Assembly (NCBI GenBank): GCA_037349105.1
Contig: JAYJMM010000039.1
Span: 1,364,001-1,428,000, forward strand
DNA from: Limnomonas spitsbergensis
Taxonomy: Eukaryota; Chlorophyta; Chlorophyceae; Chlamydomonadales
DNA: 64,000 nucleotides
Direction of reading: 5' to 3'
Below the pieces are notes generated by a model, which was not told the DNA's origin, searched no databases, and saw nothing but the letters and a program-made list of their open reading frames with translations. Of the stretch, positions 42,401-46,086 are shown piece after piece (position 1 is the first letter of the stretch; every line of letters starts with the position of its first letter). A program made the translations under genes and the position numbers.

Positions 42401-43460
42401 GGGCTCTCGGGTGCTTTGGATGGCTGAGAGAGGGTCGAGTTTGGATGGCTGGGAGGGTTGAGTGTTTGTTGTCTCCACGTGTCATCGTGCGGCCTCAAAA
42501 GATTTTTCCCCCTCATGGATACCTAGGGGGTAACCTGAACCCTATAACCTTTTCCACATGTCATGGTGCCGCCTTGAGGGGTGGGGGGGGGGCTCCGTCC
42601 ATGCTGTCTCCTGGGTAATTGCTCTGATGCCCCTCTCTGCCTCTCTCTGCCTTACAGCCACATTTTTGCGAATCTGGATATAGATCTGGATCTAGATTTT
42701 AGATTGCAGCTAGAGCAGCACTAGCGCACCTAGCTGAGCACAAAACTCTCACATGAGCCTTGAACCTCACCTCATTAGGATATTGTGCGGATCTTGATAT
42801 TTGCAGATATCAGACCGCAGCTCCAGCGCCCCCCCCCTGGTCCGCTACGTGTCCCGCCTGTACATCGCCTACTATGTGACCACCCTGATGAACTTTGTGG
42901 ATGCCACCTCGCTCACACTTTCGCAAGACGCCAAGGAGATGTCCATCACCTACAGCATGGCAGGTGCGGCTGGACCTATAGGGGAGCAGCACCGGATGGG
43001 GAGGACATACAGTTATTGCAGAGGGGGTCAGCTACAATTCAGCTACAATTCAGCTGCACCTCGTACGTGGCCGGGGCAGCCGGGGGTAGCAACTTGAATT
43101 CGGACACCTCCCCCCCACCCTCCACCTCCTGAGTGCCCTCCCCTCCCTTCCCCCCTTCACCTCCTGAGTGCCCCTCCCCACCCTCCCACCTTCACCTCCT
43201 GAGTGCCCTACCCTCCCCTCCCCCCTCCACCTCCTGAGTGCCCCTCCCCCCCCTCCCCCCTTCACCTGTATCTGGGTCTAGATTGCACTCCTCACTGATG
43301 TCTCTCCTTGGCTGAAGGGATCTCTGGTTTGGCGGCGGATCAACTGGATGCCAAATCTTGGGTAACCTACTTGGTGTCGTCAGGGGACTTGCTGAGCGCG
43401 CTCGTCGACGACTACGGCCTGGGCATCAGTGGGGTCACTTTTGGTGGCTTTACCAGCTAG
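3446..43460 (+). CDS. Clostripain-like (C11) cysteine peptidase with CUB domain, 33-exon gene, 5' incomplete
   Basis: Reconstructed from 33 exons whose splice phases all agree (4,052 coding bases, 1,350 residues from the first split codon, TAG at 43458-43460). Residues 1-390 match peptidase family C11: an N-terminal DNGLE motif, catalytic His118 (LLLNDHGGSWGG), catalytic Cys175 with Asp173 before it (IIGFDACLMSNYEVA), the conserved LLASELTEPSAGWDW segment, and GVSFYLP near the domain end. The His-Cys spacing of 57 is close to that of clostripain (His176/Cys231). In the family, the Asp two residues before Cys sets preference for Arg/Lys at P1. A Cys-rich module (418-481), an unassigned region, a second Cys-rich module after a Thr/Pro linker (785-835), and a CUB domain (912-1026) follow. 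No transmembrane segment is seen in the called part. A secreted or vacuolar protease is inferred. The start codon and signal peptide are not located. Confidence 0.8.
4000..4180 (+). repeat. CTTCTG/CTG microsatellite and 18-bp repeat in intron 1
   Basis: A pyrimidine-rich hexamer/trimer tract (cttctg, ctgctg) at about 4004-4052 is followed by four copies of ctttgcaccagcagta from about 4092 to 4170. This tract opens false reading frames of Leu or Gln. Confidence 0.8.
4723..4900 (+). CDS. C11 peptidase exon 2
   Basis: Open in phase 0 to 1, from tgtagcag to gtgcga. The 3' part (SAWTNAKDIIISAG) resembles the segment before the Leu/Phe-helix of C11 enzymes. The 5' half is Cys/Ser/Met-rich and does not clearly match the family. 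An alternative is that the exon begins at 4815 after tactcgtgcag, which keeps the same frame. Confidence 0.45.
5130..5152 (+). CDS. C11 peptidase exon 3 (23-bp microexon)
   Basis: Tiny exon after cttctacag, ending before gtgtgg, phase 1 to 0, reading (G)GKIETIK. It links exon 2 and exon 4 in frame and suits a surface loop. It is too short to be sure of by eye. Confidence 0.4.
5491..5608 (+). CDS. C11 peptidase exon 4
   Basis: From ctctctag to gtgaga, phase 0 to 1. It encodes a helix (MAAFIERAYREM) and the strand TQYMLLLN that in C11 peptidases leads straight into the catalytic His. It joins exon 5 to give LLLNDHGGSWGG. Confidence 0.75.
5609..5900 (+). repeat. Intron 4: duplicated donor and acceptor copies
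   Basis: Two extra donor-like copies (aacggtgagcac near 5662 and aacggtgaaaac near 5796) follow the true donor aatggtgagag. A ~130-140 bp segment containing a gccccTgatt tract, a tctgcctgacattcctc-like phrase and an acceptor is present twice. The inner acceptor at about 5762 leads to a false copy of the His exon (accatggtg). Confidence 0.6.
5901..5920 (+). CDS. C11 peptidase exon 5: catalytic His microexon (20 bp)
   Basis: Between ccaatccgtag and gtgagt, phase 1 to 0, reading (D)HGGSWG. It carries the catalytic histidine of the C11 dyad. The resulting NDHGGSWGGMGED is a textbook C11 His motif, which makes this very short exon credible. Confidence 0.8.
5930..6090 (+). repeat. TTTAGGG-containing ~40-bp tandem repeat
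   Basis: Four degenerate units of the type gtgagggtttgacatttaggg plus aagtgctgggca. The units embed the plant-type telomere word TTTAGGG. Confidence 0.7.
6180..6520 (+). repeat. Three ~110-140 bp degenerate repeats in intron 5
   Basis: The phrases cacctgggcaggcatgaagg, agcactgccctgcatcc and ccctctggaccccctgg recur at about 6205-6300, 6315-6425 and 6435-6500. Nothing coding is seen. Confidence 0.65.
6658..6748 (+). CDS. C11 peptidase exon 6
   Basis: From ttttttttcag to gtgagc, phase 0 to 1. It begins GMGEDTHTTV, completing the loop after the catalytic His, and ends in MDLPSLTQ, the start of the helix leading to the Cys motif. Confidence 0.8.
6749..6840 (+). repeat. Copy of exon 6 end and donor
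   Basis: The exon 6 end with its donor (gacctgccttctctaacg, then caaggtgagccttcaatt) is repeated once at about 6795-6836 (gacctgccttctctcaag, then gaaggtgagccttcaatt), giving a decoy 5' splice site about 80 bp downstream. Confidence 0.75.
7107..8503 (+). repeat. 29-bp minisatellite, ~47 copies
   Basis: Regular array in intron 6 whose unit contains gagctgcatgccatgtctgc and then tgaaccgat or tgacccaat. Unit length is 29, so the frame shifts each copy and several strands appear open for hundreds of codons (WHAAYWFSRHGMQLIG on the minus strand). Each unit holds the palindrome GCATGC. Variant units (tgaacc/tgcacc/tgaccc, atgtc/atgcc) are interspersed. Confidence 0.95.
8766..8815 (+). CDS. C11 peptidase exon 7
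   Basis: From gctgttcag to gtgagt, phase 1 to 0, reading (G)ISQGLAAAGLAKLDII. This is the helix plus hydrophobic strand immediately before the catalytic Cys motif in C11 peptidases. Confidence 0.85.
9028..10447 (+). repeat. 8-bp ATGCATGG/ATGTATGG satellite array
   Basis: About 175 octamer units alternating atgcatgg and atgtatgg with some ttgcatgg and acgcatgg. It fills intron 7. All frames on both strands are nearly open (MHGCMDVWMYG on plus, MHPYIHASIHPC on minus), so the long ORFs here are artefacts. A degenerate tail continues to about 10585. Confidence 0.97.
10663..10678 (+). CDS. C11 peptidase exon 8: catalytic Cys microexon (16 bp)
   Basis: Sixteen bases between tgtgtgtcgcag and gtgagt, phase 0 to 1, reading GFDAC plus the first base of Leu. 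It carries the catalytic cysteine (C175) and the S1 Asp (D173). With its neighbours it gives IIGFDACLMSNYEVA, a near-consensus C11 motif. Immediately before it, intron 7 is filled by the ATGCATGG array. Confidence 0.85.
11054..11099 (+). CDS. C11 peptidase exon 9
   Basis: From tcccaccag to gtgagg, phase 1 to 2, reading (L)MSNYEVALQLAPYA(R). It continues the Cys motif and the following helix (EVA) of the C11 fold. Confidence 0.88.
11190..11360 (+). repeat. Dispersed GC-rich repeat, copy 1 (interrupted)
   Basis: Contains ggggggctggtgcagcaag, atgctgcttgggc, gccgtaggctggtcaaggc and ggtggccacccgg. Relatives are at 19975-20085, 25355-25480, 40548-40660 and 41535-41610. This copy has about 60 bp of unrelated sequence in the middle. 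Confidence 0.65.
11380..11600. other. AT-rich low-complexity tract in intron 9
   Basis: TA/TTTA-rich low complexity (tatatatatttatttattt) next to short repeats of tccatattccacaccc. No gene. Confidence 0.8.
11754..11843 (+). CDS. C11 peptidase exon 10
   Basis: From tatcccacag to gtgtgt, phase 2 to 2. It reads YLLASELTEPSAGWDWASL, the conserved ASE-P-GW segment that follows the catalytic Cys in C11 peptidases. Confidence 0.87.
11844..11960 (+). repeat. Copy of exon 10 end and donor
   Basis: A ~90-bp duplication: gggactgggcatcgctcact, acctccatgagtgac and aatgaggtgtgtgttgg recur at about 11889-11950, including the donor. A weaker third trace lies at 12118-12150. Confidence 0.75.
12685..12872 (+). 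CDS. C11 peptidase exon 11
   Basis: From cacccccgcag to gtgagg, phase 2 to 1. It includes LLDLSLVTSQLVPAFDALTA, the S-hDL...L-h amphipathic pattern that follows the ASE segment in C11 enzymes, and two extra Cys (GTCPHNFDPCM) that may form a disulfide. Confidence 0.82.
13019..13111 (+). repeat. 9-bp ATGAATAAT microsatellite
   Basis: About ten perfect copies of atatgaata in intron 11. Confidence 0.95.
13315..13397 (+). CDS. C11 peptidase exon 12
   Basis: Acceptor cacccgcttgtag, donor gtggga, phase 1 to 0. Reads (D)AMNKVIGNAGYIDDGD and ends DLLDFLQ, matching the D-h-DF helix of C11. An acceptor at 13199 opens a longer frame but breaks the phase with exon 11, so this one is preferred. Confidence 0.7.
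13632..15480 (+). repeat. 16-bp TGCATGGAGTGCTGTA minisatellite with degenerate tail
   Basis: About 87 copies of a 16-bp unit from 13680 to 15075, with gta/ata and sporadic gagttct or gagtcct variants. It then blends into ~36-60 bp units containing atgcatggagaggtgcc up to 15480. All frames through it are open on both strands; no gene is called. Confidence 0.95.
15592..15708 (+). CDS. C11 peptidase exon 13
   Basis: From ttggtatgtag to gtgcgt, phase 0 to 0, 39 codons (SVTVANGFPSSVAV and RAVAAISAFYTARVAYH). Alanine-rich helix corresponding to the region before the GVSFYLP strand in the C11 fold. Confidence 0.8.
15985..16510 (+). repeat. 25-bp minisatellite, ~21 copies
   Basis: Units of tttacaagcaggacaggccc followed by taggg, tgatctt or tgatgcg. 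Units ending in ccctaggg and ccctgatg alternate. Confidence 0.92.
16960..17318 (+). repeat. 80-bp repeat of intron 13 acceptor plus exon 14 start
   Basis: Five acceptor positions occur at exact 80-bp spacing: 16998, 17078, 17158, 17238 and the true one at 17318. Each unit carries gccgctctccttcctagcaa, the intron end cttgtgccttgcag and about 20 bases of exon 14 (ataaatggcggtttgttct). One copy has lost AG (gcaaat). Confidence 0.9.
17319..17428 (+). CDS. C11 peptidase exon 14
   Basis: From gttccccgcag to gtgagt, phase 0 to 2. Reads INGVSFYLPSDG, the GhShYhP motif near the end of the C11 domain, then AKWDLTLFPGTQ. Confidence 0.85.
17505..17920 (+). repeat. CCCTGAG heptamer array seeded by exon 14
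   Basis: About 55 copies of ccctgag. The left edge (ggctaagtgggacctgaccc, then tg) is a copy of the exon 14 interior (ggccaaatgggacctgaccc, then tg), and the heptamer arises from its cctgaccctg end. Confidence 0.9.
18130..18246 (+). repeat. 32-bp triplicate in intron 14
   Basis: Three copies of ggccaaggaggatccggctt followed by ttgtgttggtt. A (GT)n tract lies just upstream at 18096-18118. Confidence 0.85.
18288..18379 (+). CDS. Peptidase gene exon 15
   Basis: From cacccgcag to gtgggt, phase 2 to 1, 30 codons ending LVFLANLYGIN. Chosen because it is the only frame that joins exon 14 (phase 2) to exon 16 (phase 1). Composition is plausible but no motif confirms it. Confidence 0.5.
18965..19195 (+). 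repeat. Degenerate CCCTAAA-type telomere-like tract
   Basis: Many copies of ccctaaaccctaatccccc and relatives. Shorter patches occur at 19655-19700, 25940-26100, 31500-31560 and 36090-36540. Confidence 0.85.
19220..20330 (+). repeat. Dispersed GC-rich element fragments in intron 15
   Basis: Patches at 19285-19320 (ggccgccccccaaaccaacg), 19800-19870 and 19975-20085 (ccatgctgcttgggccaccg with a ggccgcgg block) resemble the element at 25355. Between them are GT/TG-rich stretches and, at 20150-20640, short ggcatggagatgcatgg repeats. No exon recognised. Confidence 0.5.
20728..20820 (+). repeat. Degenerate upstream copy of exon 16 start
   Basis: ggatctaccatggtgtgacg and tctgaggtggacagtgaggg mirror the exon 16 text 150 bp downstream, with an acceptor-like gactttcag before it. 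Confidence 0.8.
20880..21071 (+). CDS. Peptidase gene exon 16: Cys-rich module 1
   Basis: From gccccatgcag to gtgagg, phase 1 to 1. Six cysteines in the pattern DPCQC-W-YDGVTY-C-GYPWC-C-WKYC. The spacing recalls fibronectin type II/kringle-like modules (aromatics at W-Y, the PWC motif), but it is not a confident family match. A related pattern recurs in exons 23-24. Confidence 0.8.
21085..21375 (+). repeat. 24-bp G-rich minisatellite with exon 16 pieces
   Basis: Units of ggggctggggccagaggggg. A copy of the exon end plus donor (ggctggatgtgttggcgggt, then gaggtcctg) sits inside at about 21187-21220, and an internal exon piece (ctacaccactccgcctgacc) at 21366-21386. Confidence 0.9.
21465..21975 (+). 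repeat. 13-15 bp AGTGTAGCTGA repeat
   Basis: Degenerate array of gtgtagctgaagtg. Its reverse complement (cacttcagctacac) matches the CAGCTACA repeats at 40163-40545, 41470-41520 and 43025-43060. Confidence 0.88.
22003..22115 (+). CDS. Peptidase gene exon 17
   Basis: From tctgcttctag to gtgact, phase 1 to 0, reading NNGVTLGRVQAAVHSALLSF and ending VPSFVVATQ. No domain recognised. Confidence 0.8.
22116..22420 (+). repeat. 102-bp repeat of exon 17 end and donor
   Basis: Donor-bearing copies end at 22217, 22319 and 22411 after the true one at 22115. Each has gtcgtggccacacag, then gtgactcagtcacatctctc, the last two degenerate. Spacings are 102, 102 and 92. Confidence 0.9.
22686..22831 (+). CDS. 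Peptidase gene exon 18
   Basis: From tacctgcccag to gtgggt, phase 0 to 2. Reads LPASITTVVASGVLNYGFID and ends TVDSTN(K). Beta-rich, unassigned. Confidence 0.8.
22905..22970 (+). repeat. Copy of exon 18 end and donor
   Basis: caggcacagccctgcaggcc and gacagcactaacaagtgggt recur 131 bp downstream, preceded by an acceptor-like aaccgcag, so the copy looks like a complete decoy exon. Confidence 0.85.
23080..23470 (+). repeat. 25-bp minisatellite
   Basis: About 13 copies of cccaaacccttggatgtttc plus cccac, decaying at both ends. Confidence 0.93.
23508..24262 (+). repeat. 11-bp (33-bp higher-order) minisatellite
   Basis: About 68 copies of ctacctgagtg or ctgcctgagca arranged in 33-bp triplets. Intron 18. 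Confidence 0.93.
24317..24407 (+). CDS. Peptidase gene exon 19
   Basis: From tctgcttgcag to gtaagc, phase 2 to 0. Reads TISGSFDGNFYGLFQQLPGQ then ASYVSSAM. Confidence 0.82.
24475..24535 (+). repeat. Degenerate copy of exon 19 end (donor lost)
   Basis: gagcagggcggcgccatcta and cgtctcctcagctatg correspond to the exon 19 end; the donor gtaagc is replaced by ttgggc. Confidence 0.75.
24645..24990 (+). repeat. ~16-20 bp degenerate repeat (TTCAACCGTTGGTTA)
   Basis: About 18 variants of ttcaaccgctggttagttc, punctuated by divergence. Confidence 0.85.
25315..25480 (+). repeat. Composite dispersed repeat, best copy
   Basis: A short cagctgcacttcagctacat block followed by ggggggctggtgcagcaagg, tgcctgctgcttagggccac, a perfect 7-bp stem hairpin accggcc-gca-ggccggt, then ggtccccat-like sequence and gcggccgcctggcagcccac. 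It ends 47 bp before exon 20. Confidence 0.75.
25527..25716 (+). CDS. Peptidase gene exon 20
   Basis: From aattgcgcag to gtgggt, phase 0 to 1. Begins VHIGSVSRSYDAQ and ends NLRLFSYGNA(G). Predicted beta-rich domain, family not recognised. Confidence 0.85.
25717..26163 (+). repeat. Intron 20: GCATGCAGG repeats and CCCTAA tract
   Basis: Short repeats of gcaggagcatgcaggagcag near 25730-25800, then aaccctaaatcctgaaccct telomere-like text at 25940-26100. A weak copy of the next acceptor (ccccaggccttatggg) precedes the true one. Confidence 0.7.
26164..26305 (+). CDS. Peptidase gene exon 21
   Basis: From cccccccttcag to gtgagt, phase 1 to 2. Reads LYGSIGTASSIAAEVPFNWG and ends SRSFQF(T). Confidence 0.82.
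26393..26432 (+). repeat. Degenerate copy of exon 21 end and donor
   Basis: cctttcagtgcacttgagtg ctatgcaattc parallels the true junction cctttcagttcacgtgagtg ctgtacaattg about 100 bp upstream; the GT is mutated to TT. Confidence 0.7.
27055..29650 (+). repeat. Large GGCATG-rich minisatellite block in intron 21
   Basis: Three zones: 27055-27890, ~60-bp units with gaagaggcatggcatcaggg; 27890-28160, ~40-60 bp units with ggcatgaggggtggaggaag; 28160-29150, about 24 copies of a 41-bp unit with gacatggcatgagggaggag (some with an extra gag). A degenerate tail runs to 29650. Long minus-strand Pro/Ser/Cys ORFs here are artefacts of the array. Confidence 0.95.
30115..30262 (+). CDS. Peptidase gene exon 22
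   Basis: From ccaacacacag to gtagtt, phase 2 to 0. Reads DCFKWGYPEALKVVSKSAEE and ends LSVTTAAGQQ. Amphipathic helices. It follows the largest repeat-filled intron (3.8 kb). Confidence 0.82.
30263..30420 (+). repeat. 58-bp repeat of exon 22 end and donor
   Basis: The donor block cagcaggtagttcaaatt recurs as cagctggtacttcacatt and cagcaggcagttcaagtt at 58-bp spacing, joined by aatgttaggtatgggttag. Confidence 0.85.
30627..30744 (+). CDS. Peptidase gene exon 23: Thr/Pro linker and Cys module 2 start
   Basis: From ccgaatccag to gtgagc, phase 0 to 1. Starts VYFTPVTVGTPLTPAPTSSS, a linker likely to be O-glycosylated, and ends NGCTCVAGWASVDKG, opening the second Cys-rich module. Confidence 0.72.
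31823..31950 (+). CDS. Peptidase gene exon 24: Cys module 2
   Basis: From tcgcgcgcag to gtacgg, phase 1 to 0. Reads NVYTDQCAIEPDVNVGADVA then WCPVVPSNC. With exon 23 it gives C-C-W-Y-C-WC-V-C, parallel to exon 16. Confidence 0.82.
31951..33074. other. Intron 24, 5' part: decayed repeats
   Basis: From 32190 to 32500 a ~15-24 bp repeat of ctgactgtacctctgactg type (open on both strands). From 32560 to 33070 degenerate relatives of the 115-bp unit that follows. No exon recognised. Confidence 0.6.
33075..35790 (+). repeat. 115-bp array: ~23 copies of the exon 25 acceptor and start
   Basis: Unit of exactly 115 bp repeated from about 33080 to 35780. Each copy has ctcccctccatgcagcaagt then cccgtctcctctgggcgagg. 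Translated, a unit reads QVPSPLGEDACT, homologous to the true exon 25 start (QVPSPLDEGSCT) at 35889. Diagnostic variants (cctctggg/cctatggg, cacactgcg/cacaacgcg, cagtcac/cagccac) are shuffled between units, indicating repeated unequal exchange. Confidence 0.95.
35892..36071 (+). CDS. Peptidase gene exon 25
   Basis: From cacacgcaacag to gtaaga, phase 0 to 0, 60 codons. Starts VPSPLDEGSCTSTFLQPYCG and ends SDCFFYLAH, with four Cys. It is the source-like sequence of the preceding 115-bp array. Confidence 0.83.
36072..36600 (+). repeat. Four copies of exon 25 end and donor with CCCTAAA tracts
   Basis: ggactgctt...tacctggcacac-gtag blocks end near 36188, 36279, 36370 and 36570 after the true donor at 36071. 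They are separated by telomere-like aaccctaaacc text. Two copies keep a usable GTAG-type donor. Confidence 0.85.
36951..37565 (+). repeat. Intron 25, 3' part: segment duplicated at 52627
   Basis: About 90% identical to 52627-53243, including gactttgtgcgaggaca and the aaacaaacaaacaaac run before the polypyrimidine tract. An ORF at 36670-37209 covers it but has no recognised family. Confidence 0.8.
37566..37705 (+). CDS. Peptidase gene exon 26: CUB domain, part 1
   Basis: From gctaaatgcag to gtaagg, phase 0 to 2. Contains QQCPTLSSYSS, SSGTISVG and NYTPGSNCSW, the C...G-I...Y...C-W opening of a CUB domain. Confidence 0.87.
38203..38369 (+). CDS. Peptidase gene exon 27: CUB domain, part 2
   Basis: From cccccaaccacag to gtgagg, phase 2 to 1. 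Contains ITLRAEAFDTEYNYDILYVY then DGKG and ASFSGSG, the CUB E-D-Y-D-L-Y-DG signature. The acidic residues fit the calcium-binding type. Confidence 0.92.
38385..39712 (+). repeat. ~65-67 bp G-rich minisatellite, ~20 copies
   Basis: Units contain gggggctatgcggcacacag, cgtcatgcgcagcgccatgc and a variable G run. A larger block is itself duplicated (about 38520-38890 and 38985-39285). A paralogous G-rich array follows the CUB pseudo-exon at 48465. Confidence 0.95.
39984..40162 (+). CDS. Peptidase gene exon 28: CUB domain, part 3
   Basis: From ggctgtttccag to gtcggt, phase 1 to 0. Starts FMWLEFITDDTVHLNGFRLS, the last CUB strands (h-hxFxSDxSxxxxGF). The rest (QCAPGQAVITSVVDAFYNGS) is outside CUB. 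Confidence 0.87.
40163..40545 (+). repeat. CAGCTACA-type repeat
   Basis: Degenerate array of ctacatctcacctacatgtc and attcagctacaattcagc. The reverse complement of the 21465-21975 array. Confidence 0.88.
40548..40660 (+). repeat. Composite dispersed repeat, copy at exon 29
   Basis: tggtgcagcaaggtgcctgc, tgcttagggccaccagctg, then ggttgggtccccattcg and ggtggccgcc, directly after CAGCTACA repeats as at 25315. Confidence 0.75.
40722..40999 (+). CDS. Peptidase gene exon 29
   Basis: From ctgctgaacgcag to gtgggt, phase 0 to 2. Reads GPVLNGPASKRRGLL then low-complexity Ala/Gln/Pro and IFPSYPPL. The donor at 41000 is preferred to 41004 because it keeps phase with exon 30. Basic KRR and low complexity make it less certain. 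Confidence 0.55.
41040..41150 (+). repeat. GGATTCAGGATCCA repeat in intron 29
   Basis: About six copies of gtggattcaggatccag, including an internal inverted pair (atccagggtggat / atccaccctggat). Confidence 0.8.
41338..41425 (+). CDS. Peptidase gene exon 30
   Basis: From tctggtgtgcag to gtgggt, phase 2 to 0. Reads PLLYGDMIRTVRYFCLPAGS and VTLYAFSSS. Confidence 0.62.
41470..41610 (+). repeat. Composite dispersed repeat, short degenerate copy
   Basis: cagctacaattcagctacat followed by ggtggtctggtgctgccag, cctgctgcttgg and ggtcccgattggcc. Confidence 0.6.
42192..42392 (+). CDS. Peptidase gene exon 31
   Basis: From ctgatctcag to gtgagg, phase 0 to 0, 67 codons. Reads GSGWDGSTLDLYAGSSTQLL and ends AIEFSIQFD. 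Beta-sandwich-like, possibly CUB-like but lacking its Cys. Confidence 0.75.
42807..42963 (+). CDS. Peptidase gene exon 32
   Basis: From gatatttgcag to gtgcgg, phase 0 to 1. Reads VRYVSRLYIAYYVTTLMNFV and ends MSITYSMA(G). Confidence 0.77.
43020..43268 (+). repeat. CAGCTACA remnant and ~30-bp CACCTCCTGAGTGCC repeat
   Basis: Two cagctacaattcag units at 43028-43055, then five copies of cacctcctgagtgcccctcc from 43125 to 43268 in intron 32. Confidence 0.85.
43318..43460 (+). CDS. Peptidase gene terminal exon 33
   Basis: From ccttggctgaag, phase 1, to the TAG at 43458-43460. Reads ISGLAADQLDAKSWVTYLVS and ends LGISGVTFGGFTS. No GPI or transmembrane tail. Confidence 0.73.
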
Positions 43461-43612
43461 CGTCAGCCAAGAGCTGGCCCTTGAGAGCTCGAGAATGGAT
43501 TGGGTTTGCTTGCTGTTCTGGCTTCGAGAGTGGGGAGGACGAAGAGGGGCAGGTGGATTCCGTACGTTTCATTCATTTTTTAATTAGGATGTACCTCACT
43601 ACCTCAGTTTCT

Positions 43613-43617
43613 TGTAA
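43613..43617 (+). terminator. Possible polyadenylation signal TGTAA
   Basis: TGTAA lies 153 bases after the peptidase stop codon, within the range used in green algae. Confidence 0.35.
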
Positions 43618-44637
43618 ACACTGATTTACTGCCCACATTTTGAGGTTCAGAATAAGAGTCAGTCTGAAAGCTGTCATGGCCACATCATTATATAGCCCAA
43701 GCCAAGTATGTTTGCAGTCACAGTGGGGATATGTGTGCTGACTGTTGAGCATGGGAGGAGAATGCGCTGACAGTGCCACTGCATCCCAGTACTATTCCTT
43801 CCAGCAGACAGGGAGGGTGTGTTGGGGGACAGCATGATGTCACCAGCTGAGCTATACTGCCACTTGATGAACGTTGATAAGCACCGTACGGTAGGTATGG
43901 ATACGCATGCATGTATGTGAGTTGTCCCCTGGTGCTTATGTGCCGATTGGCCATGAATACTGGCAATAGCGAGCGAGCGAGGGGCCTCCATGCAACGGTC
44001 TCAGCCTACATACGACGCCGATCTGGCTCCCGCCAGCGTGCACACCCGACCAGCGCGCCGTGTCCGCTTGTGGTACTACTTCTTGCACAGCCGTTTCATG
44101 CACACTTTCGATCGTATACTCCCAGTAGGCAAGTCGCTCTCAGTGAGGACATACATGTATCCAGTCGGCGTCAGCTCGGTGTAAATCAAGGGAGCTGCAT
44201 GCCTGTCGGTGCATCACCGTGCCCGAGAAAGTACGGTGATGACAAGTAATCAGAGGTGCTGCTGCGCAGCACGAAAAACGGCAGAGCAGTCGGGTACGTG
44301 ACTTTTCAGAGGGCAGGCTCAGGTGTGGACGGGGTCACCAGGACCCCATGCAAACCCCCTTGTCATGCTACAGGAGTTCAAATATTTGTCGCAACTCTAT
44401 CACTGGCCAAGTGCGTGTTGGTAATGATGCGCATCGAATTGCGCATAGAGAAGCGAAGGTGCAGCTGTCGCGTGACACCTCACGCTGACGTCATCCGCTG
44501 TGAGATCCAGCCTTGGTAGCTGAGTTTCTCATTTCTGCACCTCGGCCTTTGAGGTCTGACAGGAATAACCTTCATAAATACAGCCGGTTGATTTGCGCTG
44601 TAGCGCATAAAGTTTCCGTGACGTTCCAGAAACATCA
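43618..44637. other. Intergenic, no gene recognised
   Basis: Mixed-composition sequence with only short frames. Nothing supported. Confidence 0.4.
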
Positions 44638-44684
44638 GGCGGACGGACGGACGGACGGACGGACGGACGGACGGACGGACGGAA
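44638..44684 (+). repeat. (GGAC)n microsatellite
   Basis: About eleven GGAC tetramers, flanked by a GC-rich stretch with two ctctgccgaaa-like phrases. Confidence 0.95.
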
Positions 44685-46060
44685 ACGGGTGGACACTGGG
44701 GGCATCGCCCCCGCGACCTTCTGCCGAAACCCGGGGGGGCTCTGCCGAAAAAGAAAGCACCGGAGAGCGGCCTGTGGTACCGGTACTCTGGATCGGACGG
44801 TCGATTGCAGTTGGCAATTCTCACGGCAACGCATTGGAGGTGTGACACGCACGACGCTCATTTCTGGATAGGCCTCCCTGGCCGTGCCTGCCGTACTTGT
44901 CGGTGTGGTCACTGTTCATGCTCGTTGGTGCTCTGGTAATCTGATTTATCGAATGGGATGGTGCGTCTGCATGTTGCCGCTTTCTCTACTGTGCTGTGAT
45001 TGGATTTCCGATTTCAGTTCCTTGACACTTGGCAAGACCATGGCGGCACGGCTAGCGCTGCAGTTCCGTGCACTTTTTCAAGGTCCACGAACGCATAGTC
45101 ATGGTCTAGGTGTCCATCTGTATGATAATTTATTTGGATAGACCTGACAGCGACCCAGACATCGCCGGGAACCTAGGCGTCCGTCGGCAGTCGGCACTGT
45201 CCATGTGTCAGACGATCCCTGGAACTCTGAAAGCTCGGCTGCGATGCAAATATGCAAAGGAAATCAGTGTGTGACATGCATGGAAGGCGCCAACACGTGG
45301 AATATGCGTTGTCCCATGCGACGATTCAAGGTGCGTGGGATAGATATATATAGGTCGGTGGGAACTGCTGAGTGGGGTGACATAACACATCAAGGCTCAG
45401 AGCTGTTGGGATTGACAGAATGGGCGATTGGACATTGTGTTGTATGAAAATGCATGGTGATGGCTGCAACATGAATGTGTTGCATGACACTGCATGGTGC
45501 TGTGTGTAACAACAGTGTGATGCATGAACTTGCATTCATCACCAATGTGCTGCGTGGCCATGCAAGCTATTGCATGGTGCTGCATGCAGGACTAGTGTGC
45601 TGCATGTAACTGGCTAACTGCGTGGTGTTGCATGCAAGCAATGAGGTGCATGGTACTGTATGGTGCTGCATGTAACAGGAATGTGATGTGCTGATGAATG
45701 TAACTGCATATTGTTGCATGCAACACTAATATTCTGCATGCAACAACACTACACCATTGTGCTGCATGGAATGCATGGTGCTGCATGCAACTGGAAAGTG
45801 TTGCATTGAACTGCATGGTGATGCATGTACCCTGTCCCTTTGTTTGGGATGTGACATGGCAACAATGTGGCATCATGGTGTTATATCAGCATCTGATGGC
45901 TCTTTTATTTTATGCTGACAGTAATAAACAGGGACACTAGCCCCTGGTATTCGCTGTCATGGAAAGCAATAGCCAATGTGCTTGCATCCGCTGTTGGCTT
46001 TTTATTTTGTTCAGGCAGTCCATGCCATGAGTAATGTAAGGTGCTTATTAGTGATCTCTA
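44685..46060. other. Intergenic with GCATGGTGCTGCATG repeats
   Basis: From about 45440 to 45830 there are degenerate ~25-40 bp repeats of tgcatggtgctgcatgcaac. Otherwise nothing supported. Confidence 0.5.
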
Positions 46061-46061
46061 A

Positions 46062-46086
46062 AATGGGGGGGGGGGGGGGGGGGGGC
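46062..46086 (+). repeat. Poly-G run
   Basis: Uninterrupted run of about 24 G; length may be an assembly approximation. Confidence 0.9.
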
